Shown here: in pieces, positions 1 to 9,166 of the stretch
Position numbering within the stretch: the stretch's first letter is position 1
Layout: the number at the start of each line of letters is the position of its first letter
NCBI GenBank assembly: GCA_002753565.1
Contig: PEAM01000010.1
Coordinates: 1-64,000 of the forward strand
Source: Magnetococcales bacterium
GTDB lineage: Bacteria; Pseudomonadota; Magnetococcia; Magnetococcales; JADFYX01
Direction: 5' to 3'
DNA length: 64,000 nucleotides
Made by a program: the position numbers and the translations under genes
Notes under the pieces: generated by a model
What the model was told of the DNA's origin: nothing
The model's database searches: none
Seen by the model: the letters and a program-made list of their open reading frames with translations, nothing else

Positions 1-154
1 GATCGACAGAGCGATAGCCTTACGAGGGAAGCTACCAAGGCATTTCTGCTGAACTCAGCCAAAATTCTCCAAAACGGTCAGTAGAATCTGCCAGCAGGAG
101 CTCAGTCCGACAGGCTCCTAGAATTAACCATTATTGGGACGAGGGAAGTGAAGC
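1..154. other. Left edge, no gene seen
   Basis: No coding frame could be supported in the first 154 bases. A short hairpin (AGGAGC near base 96 with GCTCCT near base 114) lies about 35 bases before the first gene and may belong to its leader or to the end of a gene outside the window. A purine-rich ribosome binding site (GAGGGAAG) precedes the ATG at 155. Confidence 0.4.
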
Positions 155-1453
155 ATGTCAAACAGTCTACTTGAAGATGCCAGAAAGCAACTGGACAAAG
201 CCTTGGAACATATCGAAATTTCAGATGACTCCCGAGAACGGCTCTCCATGCCCAAATCGACCATCATCACCCGCATACCGGTACGTATGGATGATGGAAC
301 CCTCAAGGTGTTTCAAGGGTTCCGGGTCCGATTCGATGACAGTCGGGGACCGACCAAAGGGGGTATTCGGTTTCATCCTGGTGTCACCCTGGACGAGGTA
401 CAGTCTTTGGCGTTCTGGATGACCTTTAAATGTGCGGTTTTAGACCTGCCCTACGGGGGCGGCAAGGGGGGGGTCACCGTCAACCCCAAGGAGCTGTCCA
501 AGCTGGAGTTGGAAAGGTTGTCACGGGGCTATATCAACGGTGTTGCCGACTTTATCGGTCCAGATGTCGACATACCAGCCCCGGATGTCTATACCAACTC
601 CATGATTATGGGCTGGATGATGGATCAATACAACATCATCCGACGCTCCGTACAGCCTGCCGTCATTACCGGTAAACCCCTCTCCATGGGAGGAAGTCGG
701 GGACGTGAGGCTGCCACCAGTCTGGGTGCTTTTTTTGTCATGCGTACTCTTCTTCCCAAAATGGGATTTAAAAAACCGGAGAAGACCCGCATTGCCATTC
801 AGGGTTTTGGGAATGCCGGTTCCATCCTGGCCCTGCAGCTCTATGAGGCTGGCTACAAAGTGGTGGCGGTCTCCGACTCCAAAGGGGGGATCTACGATCC
901 CAAAGGTCTTGACATACCGGTTATCAAAAAGCAAAAAGAGGATACGCAAAAACTTCAGACCCTCTATTGCGATATGTCGGTTTGTCACATCGACGAATAT
1001 CAATCCATCGATAATGCCCAACTGCTCGAATTGGATGTGGATATTCTGGTTCCCTCGGCGCTGGAGAACCAGATTACCGAAAAAAATGCCTATAATATTA
1101 AAGCAAAAGCTCTGTTTGAGGTAGCCAATGGCCCGGTAGATTTTGCTGGAGATACCATCCTCGAATCCCGTGGTATTCCTGTGGTACCCGACATTCTTAC
1201 CAACGCAGGTGGGGTGACGGTAAGCTATTTTGAGTGGGTGCAAAATCGGTCCGGTCTCTACTGGACCGAAGAGGATGTCAACGAGCGACTGGAACAGCGC
1301 ATGGTTCGGGAGGCGGGGAATATCTGGCAGTTGGCCTCGGAGAAAAAACTGCCACTACGCACCGCAGCCTACGTTCATGCTCTAAGCCGTATCAGCGAAT
1401 CGATGGATGCCAGGGGAACCAAAAACTATTACCAAAAAAGGGATGCTGATTAG
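155..1453 (+). CDS. gdhA: Glu/Leu/Phe/Val-family glutamate dehydrogenase
   Basis: Predicted cytoplasmic glutamate dehydrogenase of 432 residues, interconverting glutamate with 2-oxoglutarate and ammonium using NAD(P). The ELFV signature is clear: KGGIRFHP around residues 68-75, then PYGGGKGG at 99-106, where the lysine is the catalytic one in this family. A Rossmann segment with GFGNAGS follows near residues 217-223. Length and end-to-end similarity fit the bacterial hexameric type without extra domains. ATG at 155 is preceded by GAGGGAAG. It stands alone and converges on the alarmone-synthetase gene. Coenzyme preference and direction cannot be told from sequence; another amino-acid substrate within the family is possible but less likely. 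Confidence 0.9.
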   Translation: MSNSLLEDARKQLDKALEHIEISDDSRERLSMPKSTIITRIPVRMDDGTLKVFQGFRVRFDDSRGPTKGGIRFHPGVTLDEVQSLAFWMTFKCAVLDLPYGGGKGGVTVNPKELSKLELERLSRGYINGVADFIGPDVDIPAPDVYTNSMIMGWMMDQYNIIRRSVQPAVITGKPLSMGGSRGREAATSLGAFFVMRTLLPKMGFKKPEKTRIAIQGFGNAGSILALQLYEAGYKVVAVSDSKGGIYDPKGLDIPVIKKQKEDTQKLQTLYCDMSVCHIDEYQSIDNAQLLELDVDILVPSALENQITEKNAYNIKAKALFEVANGPVDFAGDTILESRGIPVVPDILTNAGGVTVSYFEWVQNRSGLYWTEEDVNERLEQRMVREAGNIWQLASEKKLPLRTAAYVHALSRISESMDARGTKNYYQKRDAD

Positions 1454-1542
1454 GACCGGTTAACATGACCTTTCTTTGAATAACTACAAACGATTGCCGG
1501 GGTCTGTCATGGTCCCCGGCAGAGTTTGGGGCTTGCTGAGTC

Positions 1543-2580
1543 TTACTGTTTATCCCCCGCATTTTTTGCCAACCAGAGTTTAATTTTTTCTGCCTTATAC
1601 TCCCACAACAGGCCGTGATAGGTCTCCGGGTCTGAAAGATAGAGGGCGTAGCGTATTTTGGCAGAGGACCCAAAGGGGCGACCACCTTTTTTTTGGTTGA
1701 CCTTCTCATATTTTTTAACGGTTTTCATCTGCTGACCCAAGATTTTTTGCAACGATTTTCCGGTAAGAGTAGGACAATATTGCAAAATCTCATGAACAAA
1801 GCGGTCGGAAGATTTCGGAGAGGGAGGGGTTCCACGAAAAAACTCGGTAGAAATTTTTTGGAAGGTAAAGACATCCAGGATCTCCTTGGAGGAGTGCTTG
1901 ACCCAATTGGCCGCTTTCTGCTCCAGGTTTTGCGATAGATCGCGAACACTTTCAAACTCTCGGTCGGCAATTTCAAACAGGGCTGCCAAGGCGTTGATGC
2001 GGCGCTCCAGCCCTTGGGGAATGGATTTTTTATACTTTATCCGATGGTCCAACACGCTCCAGGCATCTTGAACGACGGTGCGGATTTGCACTTCGATGGG
2101 AAGATTTTTGGCCGGTTTCCGGATGGGGTGGTCAAGCCAGGGTGGCTGGAGTTTAAGGTCCAGATGAAGCCCCACATAGCCAAAGCCACTGTCGGTTCCC
2201 TCCAGATGGGCCGCTTTATCGGTGGTTCTCAACACATGGAACTCTCGCTCAAGCACAGCACGGATTAAGGGGATTTCTGAGGTGTAATGGCAGATGATCC
2301 GTACACCGACCAGGTCGGTAAGATACTCTTGAATGGCGTAAACCGAGGGAGTTTCAAGCAGGTTGATCCGATATTTGCGGTTGAATTTCCGCAGGCACTC
2401 CTCTTCATCCTTCACCCGATAGAGGATGGAGACCAACTTCAAGGAGGTCAACTCCTCAAAAATGTGTAGCAACAGATCCCGCATGGATGCCCCGGCCTGA
2501 TTCAGGTCGGCAGCGTTTTCCTGGTAATAGTCGTGAAAGGTCTCTTGGCTGAGATGATGGTAATCTTTCTGTTTTGACAT
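1543..2580 (-). CDS. RelA/SpoT-type (p)ppGpp synthetase domain protein
   Basis: A 345-residue protein with a single RelA/SpoT nucleotidyltransferase domain in roughly the first 200 residues, predicted to make guanosine alarmones from GTP or GDP and ATP. Conserved family blocks are visible: LVGVRIICHY, then GYVGLH, then EVQIRTVVQDAW followed by YKK. There is no HD hydrolase domain and no TGS/ACT region, so it is closer to small alarmone synthetases than to RelA or SpoT; the remaining C-terminal part is basic and unassigned. The frame is open 50 codons further upstream, but that stretch is not protein-like, and ATG (reading MSKQKD) at 2580 is preferred. Whether it is constitutive or allosterically controlled cannot be seen. 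Confidence 0.82.
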   Translation of the reverse strand: MSKQKDYHHLSQETFHDYYQENAADLNQAGASMRDLLLHIFEELTSLKLVSILYRVKDEEECLRKFNRKYRINLLETPSVYAIQEYLTDLVGVRIICHYTSEIPLIRAVLEREFHVLRTTDKAAHLEGTDSGFGYVGLHLDLKLQPPWLDHPIRKPAKNLPIEVQIRTVVQDAWSVLDHRIKYKKSIPQGLERRINALAALFEIADREFESVRDLSQNLEQKAANWVKHSSKEILDVFTFQKISTEFFRGTPPSPKSSDRFVHEILQYCPTLTGKSLQKILGQQMKTVKKYEKVNQKKGGRPFGSSAKIRYALYLSDPETYHGLLWEYKAEKIKLWLAKNAGDKQ

Positions 2581-2901
2581 AATGAGTAGAACCCTAAAAA
2601 AACCGCAACGACTCCCTATTGCCCGAAGCCAAGAGAAAAAGTATACGGTAGGATTGATTCTTTTGCCAAGAAATGGGTTGGTGTTTATTGGATCGCAACA
2701 GCATAATGGGGGTATCCTCTCCCTTACCACCTGAAGTATAATCCTCTCTGCAGGCTTTTTTTTTCGGATTCGACTGTTTGTTGAGGGAGGTCTGTCTCAA
2801 CCTGTCGAGTTTCCGTATGGTGACACAAGCCTCATCAGGGATGGACACCCCTTCATCCCCTTTTGTCAGGCCATTTCTCCAAAATAGACGGAGCCACTTC
2901 C
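2581..2901. other. Divergent intergenic region
   Basis: About 320 bases separate the start of the alarmone synthetase (minus strand) from the ZntB-like gene (plus strand), so both promoters should lie here. A TATAAT hexamer is present at 2737-2742 on the plus strand, but no convincing -35 box stands in front of it. I see no other gene or RNA. Confidence 0.4.
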
Positions 2902-3912
2902 ATGGAATTACCAGATAAGACAGAACCTAAACAGATGGAGGGTTTAATCTATGCTATCCTCTTTGATGGAGCGGGAGGAGGGAGAGATTTAAGCCTGTCT
3001 GAAATTGAGGCCTGGAGACCGGAACAGGGTTTTCTCTGGCTCCATTTTCAGATGAACTTTGACGACACAAAGGACTGGATTGAACAAAAAAGTGGCCTTG
3101 ACCCGGTTGTCTCCGGTGCTCTGATCAACGAAGACAACCACCCTCGTATCGTGTGGGAACCTGGGGTTGATTCGTTGTTTGGAACCTTGCGAGGTCTTAA
3201 TTTCAATCGTAAAGCCGACCTGGAAGATATGGTGGTCGTCAACCTCTACATCGATTCCCAGCGCGCTATTACCACCCGAACAGCCCGTGTCATGACCATG
3301 AATACCATTGTCCGACTCCTGAAAAAAGGGGTGGGTCCCCAGAGGCCGGCTGGATTTCTTTTGGCTGTTCTTGAACGACTTCACGATCGAATGGAGCCTA
3401 TTCTTGAGGAGATTTCCGAAGAGTTGGACGAGTGTGAAGAGAAGCTGACAATCGGGGAGACCACCACCGATGAACTTCGGGAAAAACTGATCGAACTACG
3501 TCACGAAATCATTCAACTTCGCCGGTATCTTTCTCCTCAAAAAAATGCCATGACCTCCCTGGGTAAAACCGCCACCACCTGGATCAGCAAAAAACGGCTG
3601 CGGGAGATCCGGGAGGTTGAAGGTCGTCTTCAGCGCTTTCTGGCCGACCTGGACAGTTATCGGGAACGGGCTGTGGTTATTCGGGAGGAGATTAACAATC
3701 AGTTGACCGAAAAGATGAACCGGGCCATGTACATGGTCTCTGTGGTCACGGGGATTTTTCTTCCATTGGGTTTTTTGACCGGGCTGCTGGGTATCAATGT
3801 GGGGGGGATGCCGGGGGTCGAGTCGAGGTGGGCCTTTTGGATTGTCTGTAGTCTGCTGGTCGGCTGTTCCATCTTCTGCCTGTGGCTTTTCCGTCGCCTT
3901 AAATGGATTTGA
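2902..3912 (+). CDS. ZntB/CorA-family metal ion transporter
   Basis: A 336-residue inner-membrane metal transporter of the 2-TM-GxN (CorA/ZntB) family. The long soluble N-terminal part ends in helical, charged segments (about residues 160-270), followed by two C-terminal membrane segments. The loop motif between them is GIN followed by VGGMPG rather than the GMN of CorA; the GIN form with a glycine-proline-glycine tail is typical of ZntB, which points to zinc or another divalent cation. The frame could begin at TTG 2863, but ATG 2902 has a GGAG about eight bases upstream and is the better start. Pentamer formation and the direction of transport are family knowledge, not visible here. Confidence 0.85.
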   Translation: MELPDKTEPKQMEGLIYAILFDGAGGGRDLSLSEIEAWRPEQGFLWLHFQMNFDDTKDWIEQKSGLDPVVSGALINEDNHPRIVWEPGVDSLFGTLRGLNFNRKADLEDMVVVNLYIDSQRAITTRTARVMTMNTIVRLLKKGVGPQRPAGFLLAVLERLHDRMEPILEEISEELDECEEKLTIGETTTDELREKLIELRHEIIQLRRYLSPQKNAMTSLGKTATTWISKKRLREIREVEGRLQRFLADLDSYRERAVVIREEINNQLTEKMNRAMYMVSVVTGIFLPLGFLTGLLGINVGGMPGVESRWAFWIVCSLLVGCSIFCLWLFRRLKWI

Positions 3913-3963
3913 TGCGGCCTGCTGTTAGCATTATACAACCGTTTGAATAGAGTGAATTTTACC

Positions 3964-4374
3964 ATGACAATGACACCTAAATTAGCCTATGTAACCGCCT
4001 TTATCTATTTAATTTCAGCCGACAAAAAGATTGACTCCTGGGAGCCGATCCAGCTTAAGGCCGACCTGAAGGGGCTGATCAAGGAGGAGGAGATCGCCTC
4101 TATTCCCGGTCTGATCAGTCGCTGTATCGACTATGCCCGAAAAACCCCCTTAAGCCGTTTTCTTTCCGAGTCGGTTGCTGTTTTGGATAAAGATCAACGG
4201 TTTTGTATTCTGCTCAACCTGCTGGATGCCATCCATAAAAATGGTGAGGTCAACCCCAAGGAGATGGAGTTGGTTCGCAAGATTGGTGACGGGTATGATG
4301 TCGCAGATGGTCGCCTGCAACCCTATGAAAAAATGTTTGTCATCAAAAATGATATGAAGGTATTTCTGCGATAA
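3964..4374 (+). CDS. TerB-like domain protein
   Basis: A 136-residue soluble, mostly helical protein resembling the tellurite-resistance TerB fold: it opens with a segment like AYVTAFIYLISADKKI and has LLDAIHKNGEVNPKEMELV later on, matching the paired acidic-helix pattern of the family. The biochemical role of such stand-alone TerB proteins is not known. It lies between the ZntB-like transporter and the large MscS channel on the same strand, so it may belong to an envelope or metal-stress operon. The frame extends to a TTG seven codons upstream; ATG 3964 is preferred. The ribosome binding site is weak. Confidence 0.6.
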   Translation: MTMTPKLAYVTAFIYLISADKKIDSWEPIQLKADLKGLIKEEEIASIPGLISRCIDYARKTPLSRFLSESVAVLDKDQRFCILLNLLDAIHKNGEVNPKEMELVRKIGDGYDVADGRLQPYEKMFVIKNDMKVFLR

Positions 4375-4423
4375 TCTCTGACCATTCAATCGATGTTGGA
4401 TTGACTACAAGGATGCTGATTTG

Positions 4424-7400
4424 ATGTGGCGTAACCGGCGGTTCTCATTGCTCTGTCTGATGGCCCCTCTCTCTGTTCTGTTCTACTCTCTGTTACTGCT
4501 GTTCACTCCTGTGGTTTTGGCCCAGAGCGAGGAGCTGCTTACCAATAAAACCGATCTGCCACTTTGGGAGCAGAGCGGCATGACCCCAGCCAAGTTGGAT
4601 CTGGCTTTAGAGGGGTGGAAAAAGAGGCTGGACGAGCTTCCCAAAGAGGCCACCGAGAAAAGCGTGGAGGGGCAACAACGTTTGGCCTGGAAGGAGCGCA
4701 TCGGTCGTTTGTCGGAGTGGAAGGAGATCCTGGAACGTAACCTGGCCCTTCAAGAGGAGCTGGCCTCTCTCTCTGCAAACCGGGAGGAGGTTGAGAAAGC
4801 GCTGGATCAGCAGGAGAAAAAACAGCCATCAACCGCACCATCCGATCCAACCCCCCAAGGGTTGGAGAGTTATCGCGCGGTCATGGAAAAAAGCCAGAAA
4901 GAGTTGGCAACCATCCAGGAAAAGCTCAAGGAGCGCAATGAACTCATTACCGCACTTCCCGACCGATTGGCTGCCTTCAAGGAGCGGTTGAAAACTTATC
5001 GTAAGGATGCCGAACAGTACGTTGAAATGGCCAAGAAAAAAAGCGGTTCTGACCAACAGATCCTGCTTTTTCACGGTGACAGTGCCCGTCTTGGCATTCG
5101 ATTGGTGGAGGAGGGAATTGACCTTCTTGCCAATGAACAGCGCTTTCAGAATGAAATTTTACCCCTGAGAGAGAAAAAACGAGACCTTTTTGCAAGTCGC
5201 AACCGCTGGAACGAACAGGCTTTTATCCTTTATCAGAGCAGTTTAAACCAACGGCAGGATTCGGTCGTTAAACAGAAGGCGGCGGAACTCTTTGAAAAGA
5301 CCCAGAACGCCCAGTTGGCGGTCAGTCCCGATGAACGTTTTCTCAGGAAGTGGGAGGCGGAGATTGCCCGCCTGCAAAAAAATCTGGCCGATTTGAACAA
5401 GCTCAAGACCGACTTACTCTCTCTATCTGCCGAACAGGAAAAGTTGCTGAAGTCGGAGCAGAATGAGCTGAAAAACCTCCAGGAGATGCTTAAAAAAAAC
5501 GGTATTAGTGACAATACAGCCAATATTCTCAAAAGTGTCTTCCAACGTCTGGAGCTGCGGCGTAAATCGTTGTCTAGCCTTATCCCGTCCAGCATTATCA
5601 CCAAGCTTCAGGCTGTTAGCTCCAGGCTTCACGAAATTGATACCGAACTGTTCGACCTGCGGGAGAGGTGGCGACTGGAGCAGGATCTGGCCGGACAGCA
5701 GATAGAGGAGCGCGCCCTGAAACGTCTTGAAAAAGAGGCAGACCACCTTTTCAAGAGCTACCGGGAGCTTCTCGGGCAGGAGAAACAGCTTCTTCTGGAG
5801 GTCGAAGGGGAAGAGCGTCGCTTGTCTCTTTATCCCTCCGAGCGGGAAGAGGCTCTGCTGTTACTGGAGACCTTTGTCCGTTCCAAGGTTTTTTGGGTTC
5901 AAGATGCTGATCCCATCAACATGAAGATGATCAGCCTGATGTTGAGGGAGGCTTTTTCCCCCTACAAACCGCACTCTCTCTATAACTGGTGGCGGGAGGC
6001 CCTGTCGAAAGAGACCATAGCCCACTTTTATCAGGCACTCAGAGAGCCCTCTTTTTTGCTGCTGTTTCTTGTTTTAGCCATCGGTTTTCCCATGGGTTAC
6101 CTTCCCTTGCGGCATCGTTGGCATGTGGCCGATCAAGAGGCCCTGTGTAACAAGGAAAAGCGATCCACTTCAGATCTCTCTCTTACCGTCATCATCCGTA
6201 TCGGCCTGATTCCCTTTTTTCTCTACCTGTTATACCAGACCATTGCCGTGGCAGCTCTACCGGCTTCCATTGGCCTGGTGACACAACGTGTTTTGCTGCA
6301 TGTGGCCCTGTTTTTCCTGGCCTGGGGCATCAATCGTCACATGGTTCACCCCACTGGTGTGCTGGCCTCAAAATTTAAAGTGCCAGAACCGGTCTGCTTC
6401 TCCCTCTTTGTCTCCATCAGACTGATTCTACTGGTCTATCTGGCTTTTTTGTTGCCCTGGATCATCTTTAAAGATGCCCCCTTTAATTTTACCGCCATTC
6501 CCAGGCTGGGCTATACCCTTTTTGAGTTGGTTACAGCCATTGCCATTTTCTCTTTAATACGTCACACATCCCCTTTGGTGCGGCACACTTTCAGCACTCC
6601 AGCTGGACCAAAGGGGGGTGGAGGAGGGGCGTCATCCGTTCAACCGGGCTTTTTGGCCCACAACTGGCCCTTAATCTCCAAGTTGATCACTCTTTTTATG
6701 ATCTCGGTGGTTGGGTTGGATATTATGGGTTACCGGTTTGGTGCTTCACGGCTGGCCAGCAACGGCCTGCTGACCCTGTTCACCCTTTTTGCTCTGGTTG
6801 GCCTCTTCCATGCCTCTCTGGCTCTGTTGGAGACCATGATTCGCTCCCGTCGTCGTATCCCCACCGCCAACGCGCCGGGAAGTAAGGCAACAGAGAGTCG
6901 TTCCGCTTTTATTGGTCAGATCAGGGGGACGCTCCGGCTGCTTTTCCTGGTGGCTGGTGCCTATCTTTTTGCCCATTTTTGGGGGCTGAATAAAAGTGTT
7001 TTTCACGTGTTAAGTGAATATGTACTCTACAGCTCTGCGGGTAGTGAAGGTACGTTGGAGTTTATTACCCTGGCTGATCTGACCCGTTTTCTGATCGGCC
7101 TGATCTTTCTTATCTGGGTCACCCGTCATCTGCCCAGACTGTTTGAACTGATCCTGTTCTCCCGTGTTCCTTTCGATGCCGGGTTGCGCTATGCCATTGT
7201 CACCATGTCCCGATACCTTATTATTTTGGTAGGGCTGTTCATCACCTTCTCTTTTCTCAAGTTGGACCTTGCCAAGGTGGGCTGGCTGGTTGCGGCCATT
7301 TCGGTTGGATTGGGCTTTGGGCTGCAAGAGATCGTGGCCAACTTTGTCAGCGGCATCATTCTTCTGCTGGAGCGGCCCATCCGGGTAGGGGATCTGATTA

Positions 7401-7918
7401 CCGTTGGTGCCTCCTTTGGCAGGGTGACTCGAATCAATATCCGCTCTACCACCATTTTAACCCCTGATATCCAGGAGTTGCTGATTCCCAATCGGGACCT
7501 GATCACCAAGGAGGTGACCAACTGGACCCTGGCCAGCAGTAATATCCGGCTGATTGTTCTCATCGGTGTCGCTTATGGTTCGGATGTGGAGAAGGTTTTT
7601 GAGCTCTTATACAGCATAGCCAAAGCCCAACCCGAGGTGCTCGTTGAGCCAAAACCCGAGGTTCTGTTCATGGCCCACGGTGCCAGCTCTCTGGATTTTG
7701 AGCTACGGGTATTTCTCTCCAACCCCACCTTGCGCATGCCCATGCTGAGCAAGCTCAATACGTTGATTAATGCGGGACTAAAGGCCAACAATATCGAGAT
7801 ACCGTTTCCCCAGCAGGATATCCATATCCGCTCGGGCTTGATTCCAAGCGGCAAAAGGGCGGAACCAGAGGAAAAACAACCTCCCGTGGAAGACCAGAAA
7901 CAGCCTGTTCCAGGGTGA
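4424..7918 (+). CDS. Large MscS/MscK-type mechanosensitive channel
   Basis: A 1164-residue mechanosensitive channel of the KefA/MscK/MscM architecture, expected to release solutes on hypo-osmotic shock. It has a signal peptide (residues 1-35), a long charged coiled-coil periplasmic region to about residue 540, a series of membrane helices from about 545 to 960, and a C-terminal MscS core. The pore-lining helix is recognisable (GWLVAAISVGLGFGLQEI), followed by the beta-domain with ERPIRVGDLI and LIPNRDLITKEVTNW. The C-terminus ends in a short acidic/proline tail. ATG 4424 is chosen because AAGGA lies about ten bases upstream. The domain order matches MscK-like proteins, but gating regulators such as potassium cannot be inferred. 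Confidence 0.88.
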   Translation: MWRNRRFSLLCLMAPLSVLFYSLLLLFTPVVLAQSEELLTNKTDLPLWEQSGMTPAKLDLALEGWKKRLDELPKEATEKSVEGQQRLAWKERIGRLSEWKEILERNLALQEELASLSANREEVEKALDQQEKKQPSTAPSDPTPQGLESYRAVMEKSQKELATIQEKLKERNELITALPDRLAAFKERLKTYRKDAEQYVEMAKKKSGSDQQILLFHGDSARLGIRLVEEGIDLLANEQRFQNEILPLREKKRDLFASRNRWNEQAFILYQSSLNQRQDSVVKQKAAELFEKTQNAQLAVSPDERFLRKWEAEIARLQKNLADLNKLKTDLLSLSAEQEKLLKSEQNELKNLQEMLKKNGISDNTANILKSVFQRLELRRKSLSSLIPSSIITKLQAVSSRLHEIDTELFDLRERWRLEQDLAGQQIEERALKRLEKEADHLFKSYRELLGQEKQLLLEVEGEERRLSLYPSEREEALLLLETFVRSKVFWVQDADPINMKMISLMLREAFSPYKPHSLYNWWREALSKETIAHFYQALREPSFLLLFLVLAIGFPMGYLPLRHRWHVADQEALCNKEKRSTSDLSLTVIIRIGLIPFFLYLLYQTIAVAALPASIGLVTQRVLLHVALFFLAWGINRHMVHPTGVLASKFKVPEPVCFSLFVSIRLILLVYLAFLLPWIIFKDAPFNFTAIPRLGYTLFELVTAIAIFSLIRHTSPLVRHTFSTPAGPKGGGGGASSVQPGFLAHNWPLISKLITLFMISVVGLDIMGYRFGASRLASNGLLTLFTLFALVGLFHASLALLETMIRSRRRIPTANAPGSKATESRSAFIGQIRGTLRLLFLVAGAYLFAHFWGLNKSVFHVLSEYVLYSSAGSEGTLEFITLADLTRFLIGLIFLIWVTRHLPRLFELILFSRVPFDAGLRYAIVTMSRYLIILVGLFITFSFLKLDLAKVGWLVAAISVGLGFGLQEIVANFVSGIILLLERPIRVGDLITVGASFGRVTRINIRSTTILTPDIQELLIPNRDLITKEVTNWTLASSNIRLIVLIGVAYGSDVEKVFELLYSIAKAQPEVLVEPKPEVLFMAHGASSLDFELRVFLSNPTLRMPMLSKLNTLINAGLKANNIEIPFPQQDIHIRSGLIPSGKRAEPEEKQPPVEDQKQPVPG

Positions 7919-8042
7919 TAGAGGCCACAAGATTGGGGCGTAACCATGATAAAATAAAGCGCTCTGCAACCCAAGGCACTGAAGAAGAGAGTGGCTGCTT
8001 GGTGGCAAAAAGAAAAAGGGGTTTCTAACCCTATTGGTATTG

Positions 8043-8072
8043 TTGCCAATAATGGTATACTTATCTTGTAAT
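8043..8072 (+). promoter_or_regulatory. Possible sigma-70 promoter before the kinase-like gene
   Basis: TTGCCA at 8043-8048 and TGTAAT at 8067-8072 are separated by 18 bases, about 100 bases before the ATG at 8175. Both hexamers are imperfect; this is a plausible but unproven promoter. Confidence 0.3.
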
Positions 8073-8174
8073 GGCTGGAAAATCGTTACTGGGTCGGAGT
8101 GCTTGACATGGTAAAATAAACCAATTGATCACCATCAATTCGGATAAAGCTTCTCAGGTATAAGGAAATCGTTC

Positions 8175-8852
8175 ATGAAAAATGCAGAAAAGTCCAGATT
8201 ACAGTCCATCATTCAGGCTACCTTTTTTGAGACAAAGCCCAAAGCTAAAGTCGGCAAAGTCCGTCCCCTGGTAACAGTGGCACGGGATTTTGGTGCTGAA
8301 GGTGAAAAAGTTGCCCAACTCATGGCTAAAAAGCTCGGTGTTGCCTGTTTCGACCAAGAGATATTGGATGGTATCGTCAAAACAGTCGGGGTTGATCCCC
8401 ATCTCATGAGAATGCTGGATGAACGCATGCCGAGCAAAATTGAAGATTGGGTGGTGGACATTTTTTCTTCTGGCAAGGGGAGCCGGGAAGAGTTTCTGAA
8501 ACGTCTGTTTATGGCGATGAACGGCATTGCTGTATCGGGTGGTGTGGTTGTTGGTCGGGGTGGGCAGATTATCTTGGCTAAGCAGGGGGCTTTTCGGATC
8601 CGGGTCACCGGGTCACCAGAGGTGTGTGCCAAGCGGGTGGCCGACCGGGAGAATATTTCCCTCGATGCAGCCAGAAAACGGGTGCATAAGGTTAATAGTG
8701 AGCGGTTTGAGTTTGTTAAAGAGCTGTTTCAGCGTCGCCCGACAGACACATCCTACTATGACTTCGTGATCAGTTCCGACCGGTTGACCCCAGAGCAGGT
8801 TGCCGATTCAGCTTTGGATATCATGAAGAAAATGGGGTTTGCGACGCACTAA
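8175..8852 (+). CDS. Cytidylate-kinase-like family protein
   Basis: A 225-residue soluble protein of the cytidylate kinase-like P-loop family. After a basic N-terminal tail it begins VTVARDFGAEGEKVAQLMA, which aligns with the nucleotide-binding region of this group although the P-loop is atypical (no GxxGxGKS). Further family blocks are VVVGRGGQ near residue 125, RIRVTGSPEVCAKRV, and YDFVISSDRLTPEQ near the end. True CMP kinases are usually separate housekeeping genes, so the substrate here is uncertain. ATG 8175 has TAAGGA about nine bases upstream. The gene is monocistronic as far as can be seen. Confidence 0.75.
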   Translation: MKNAEKSRLQSIIQATFFETKPKAKVGKVRPLVTVARDFGAEGEKVAQLMAKKLGVACFDQEILDGIVKTVGVDPHLMRMLDERMPSKIEDWVVDIFSSGKGSREEFLKRLFMAMNGIAVSGGVVVGRGGQIILAKQGAFRIRVTGSPEVCAKRVADRENISLDAARKRVHKVNSERFEFVKELFQRRPTDTSYYDFVISSDRLTPEQVADSALDIMKKMGFATH

Positions 8853-9166
8853 CCCCTTTTTTTCTTCAAGACAGCCCAACTCCATGGATTTAGGCTGTCA
8901 AGATCCCTCTGCTCTTGGTGGTGGGTAACAGCTATGTGAGCCTCTCTCTTCTATTGACTAAAAAATGGATGGAGAGAGGCCTCTCACTGTCGATGCTGGA
9001 CGCTCCTCCTTCATATGGCCTGCACCTGTCAAGCCAACCTTCCAACTCGGATCTCCTGGCGGTGGTATCTGTTTTTTTTGGGGATAAGCCAACCTCTTTC
9101 CCAAAGCAACCAGACAGGAATCCAAACCCCTGAACAGAACGTACCTTTGGTGTTAGGAGTCCAAGT
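8853..9166. other. Intergenic region with two hairpins
   Basis: About 310 bases between the kinase-like gene and the CPA2 antiporter. Two inverted repeats stand out: GACAGCC (8870-8876) with GGCTGTC (8893-8899), and GCCTCTCTC (8940-8948) with GAGAGAGGC (8972-8980). Neither is followed by a good T-run, so terminator function is uncertain. No coding frame is convincing. Confidence 0.4.

Noticed and set aside
521-1243. Minus-strand open frame of 240 codons in gdhA
   Set aside because: Antisense to the glutamate dehydrogenase gene, no start signal and no motif.
2863-2901. TTG start at 2863 for the ZntB-like gene
   Set aside because: ATG 2902 has a well-placed GGAG, while the TTG has none and adds an unconserved stretch.
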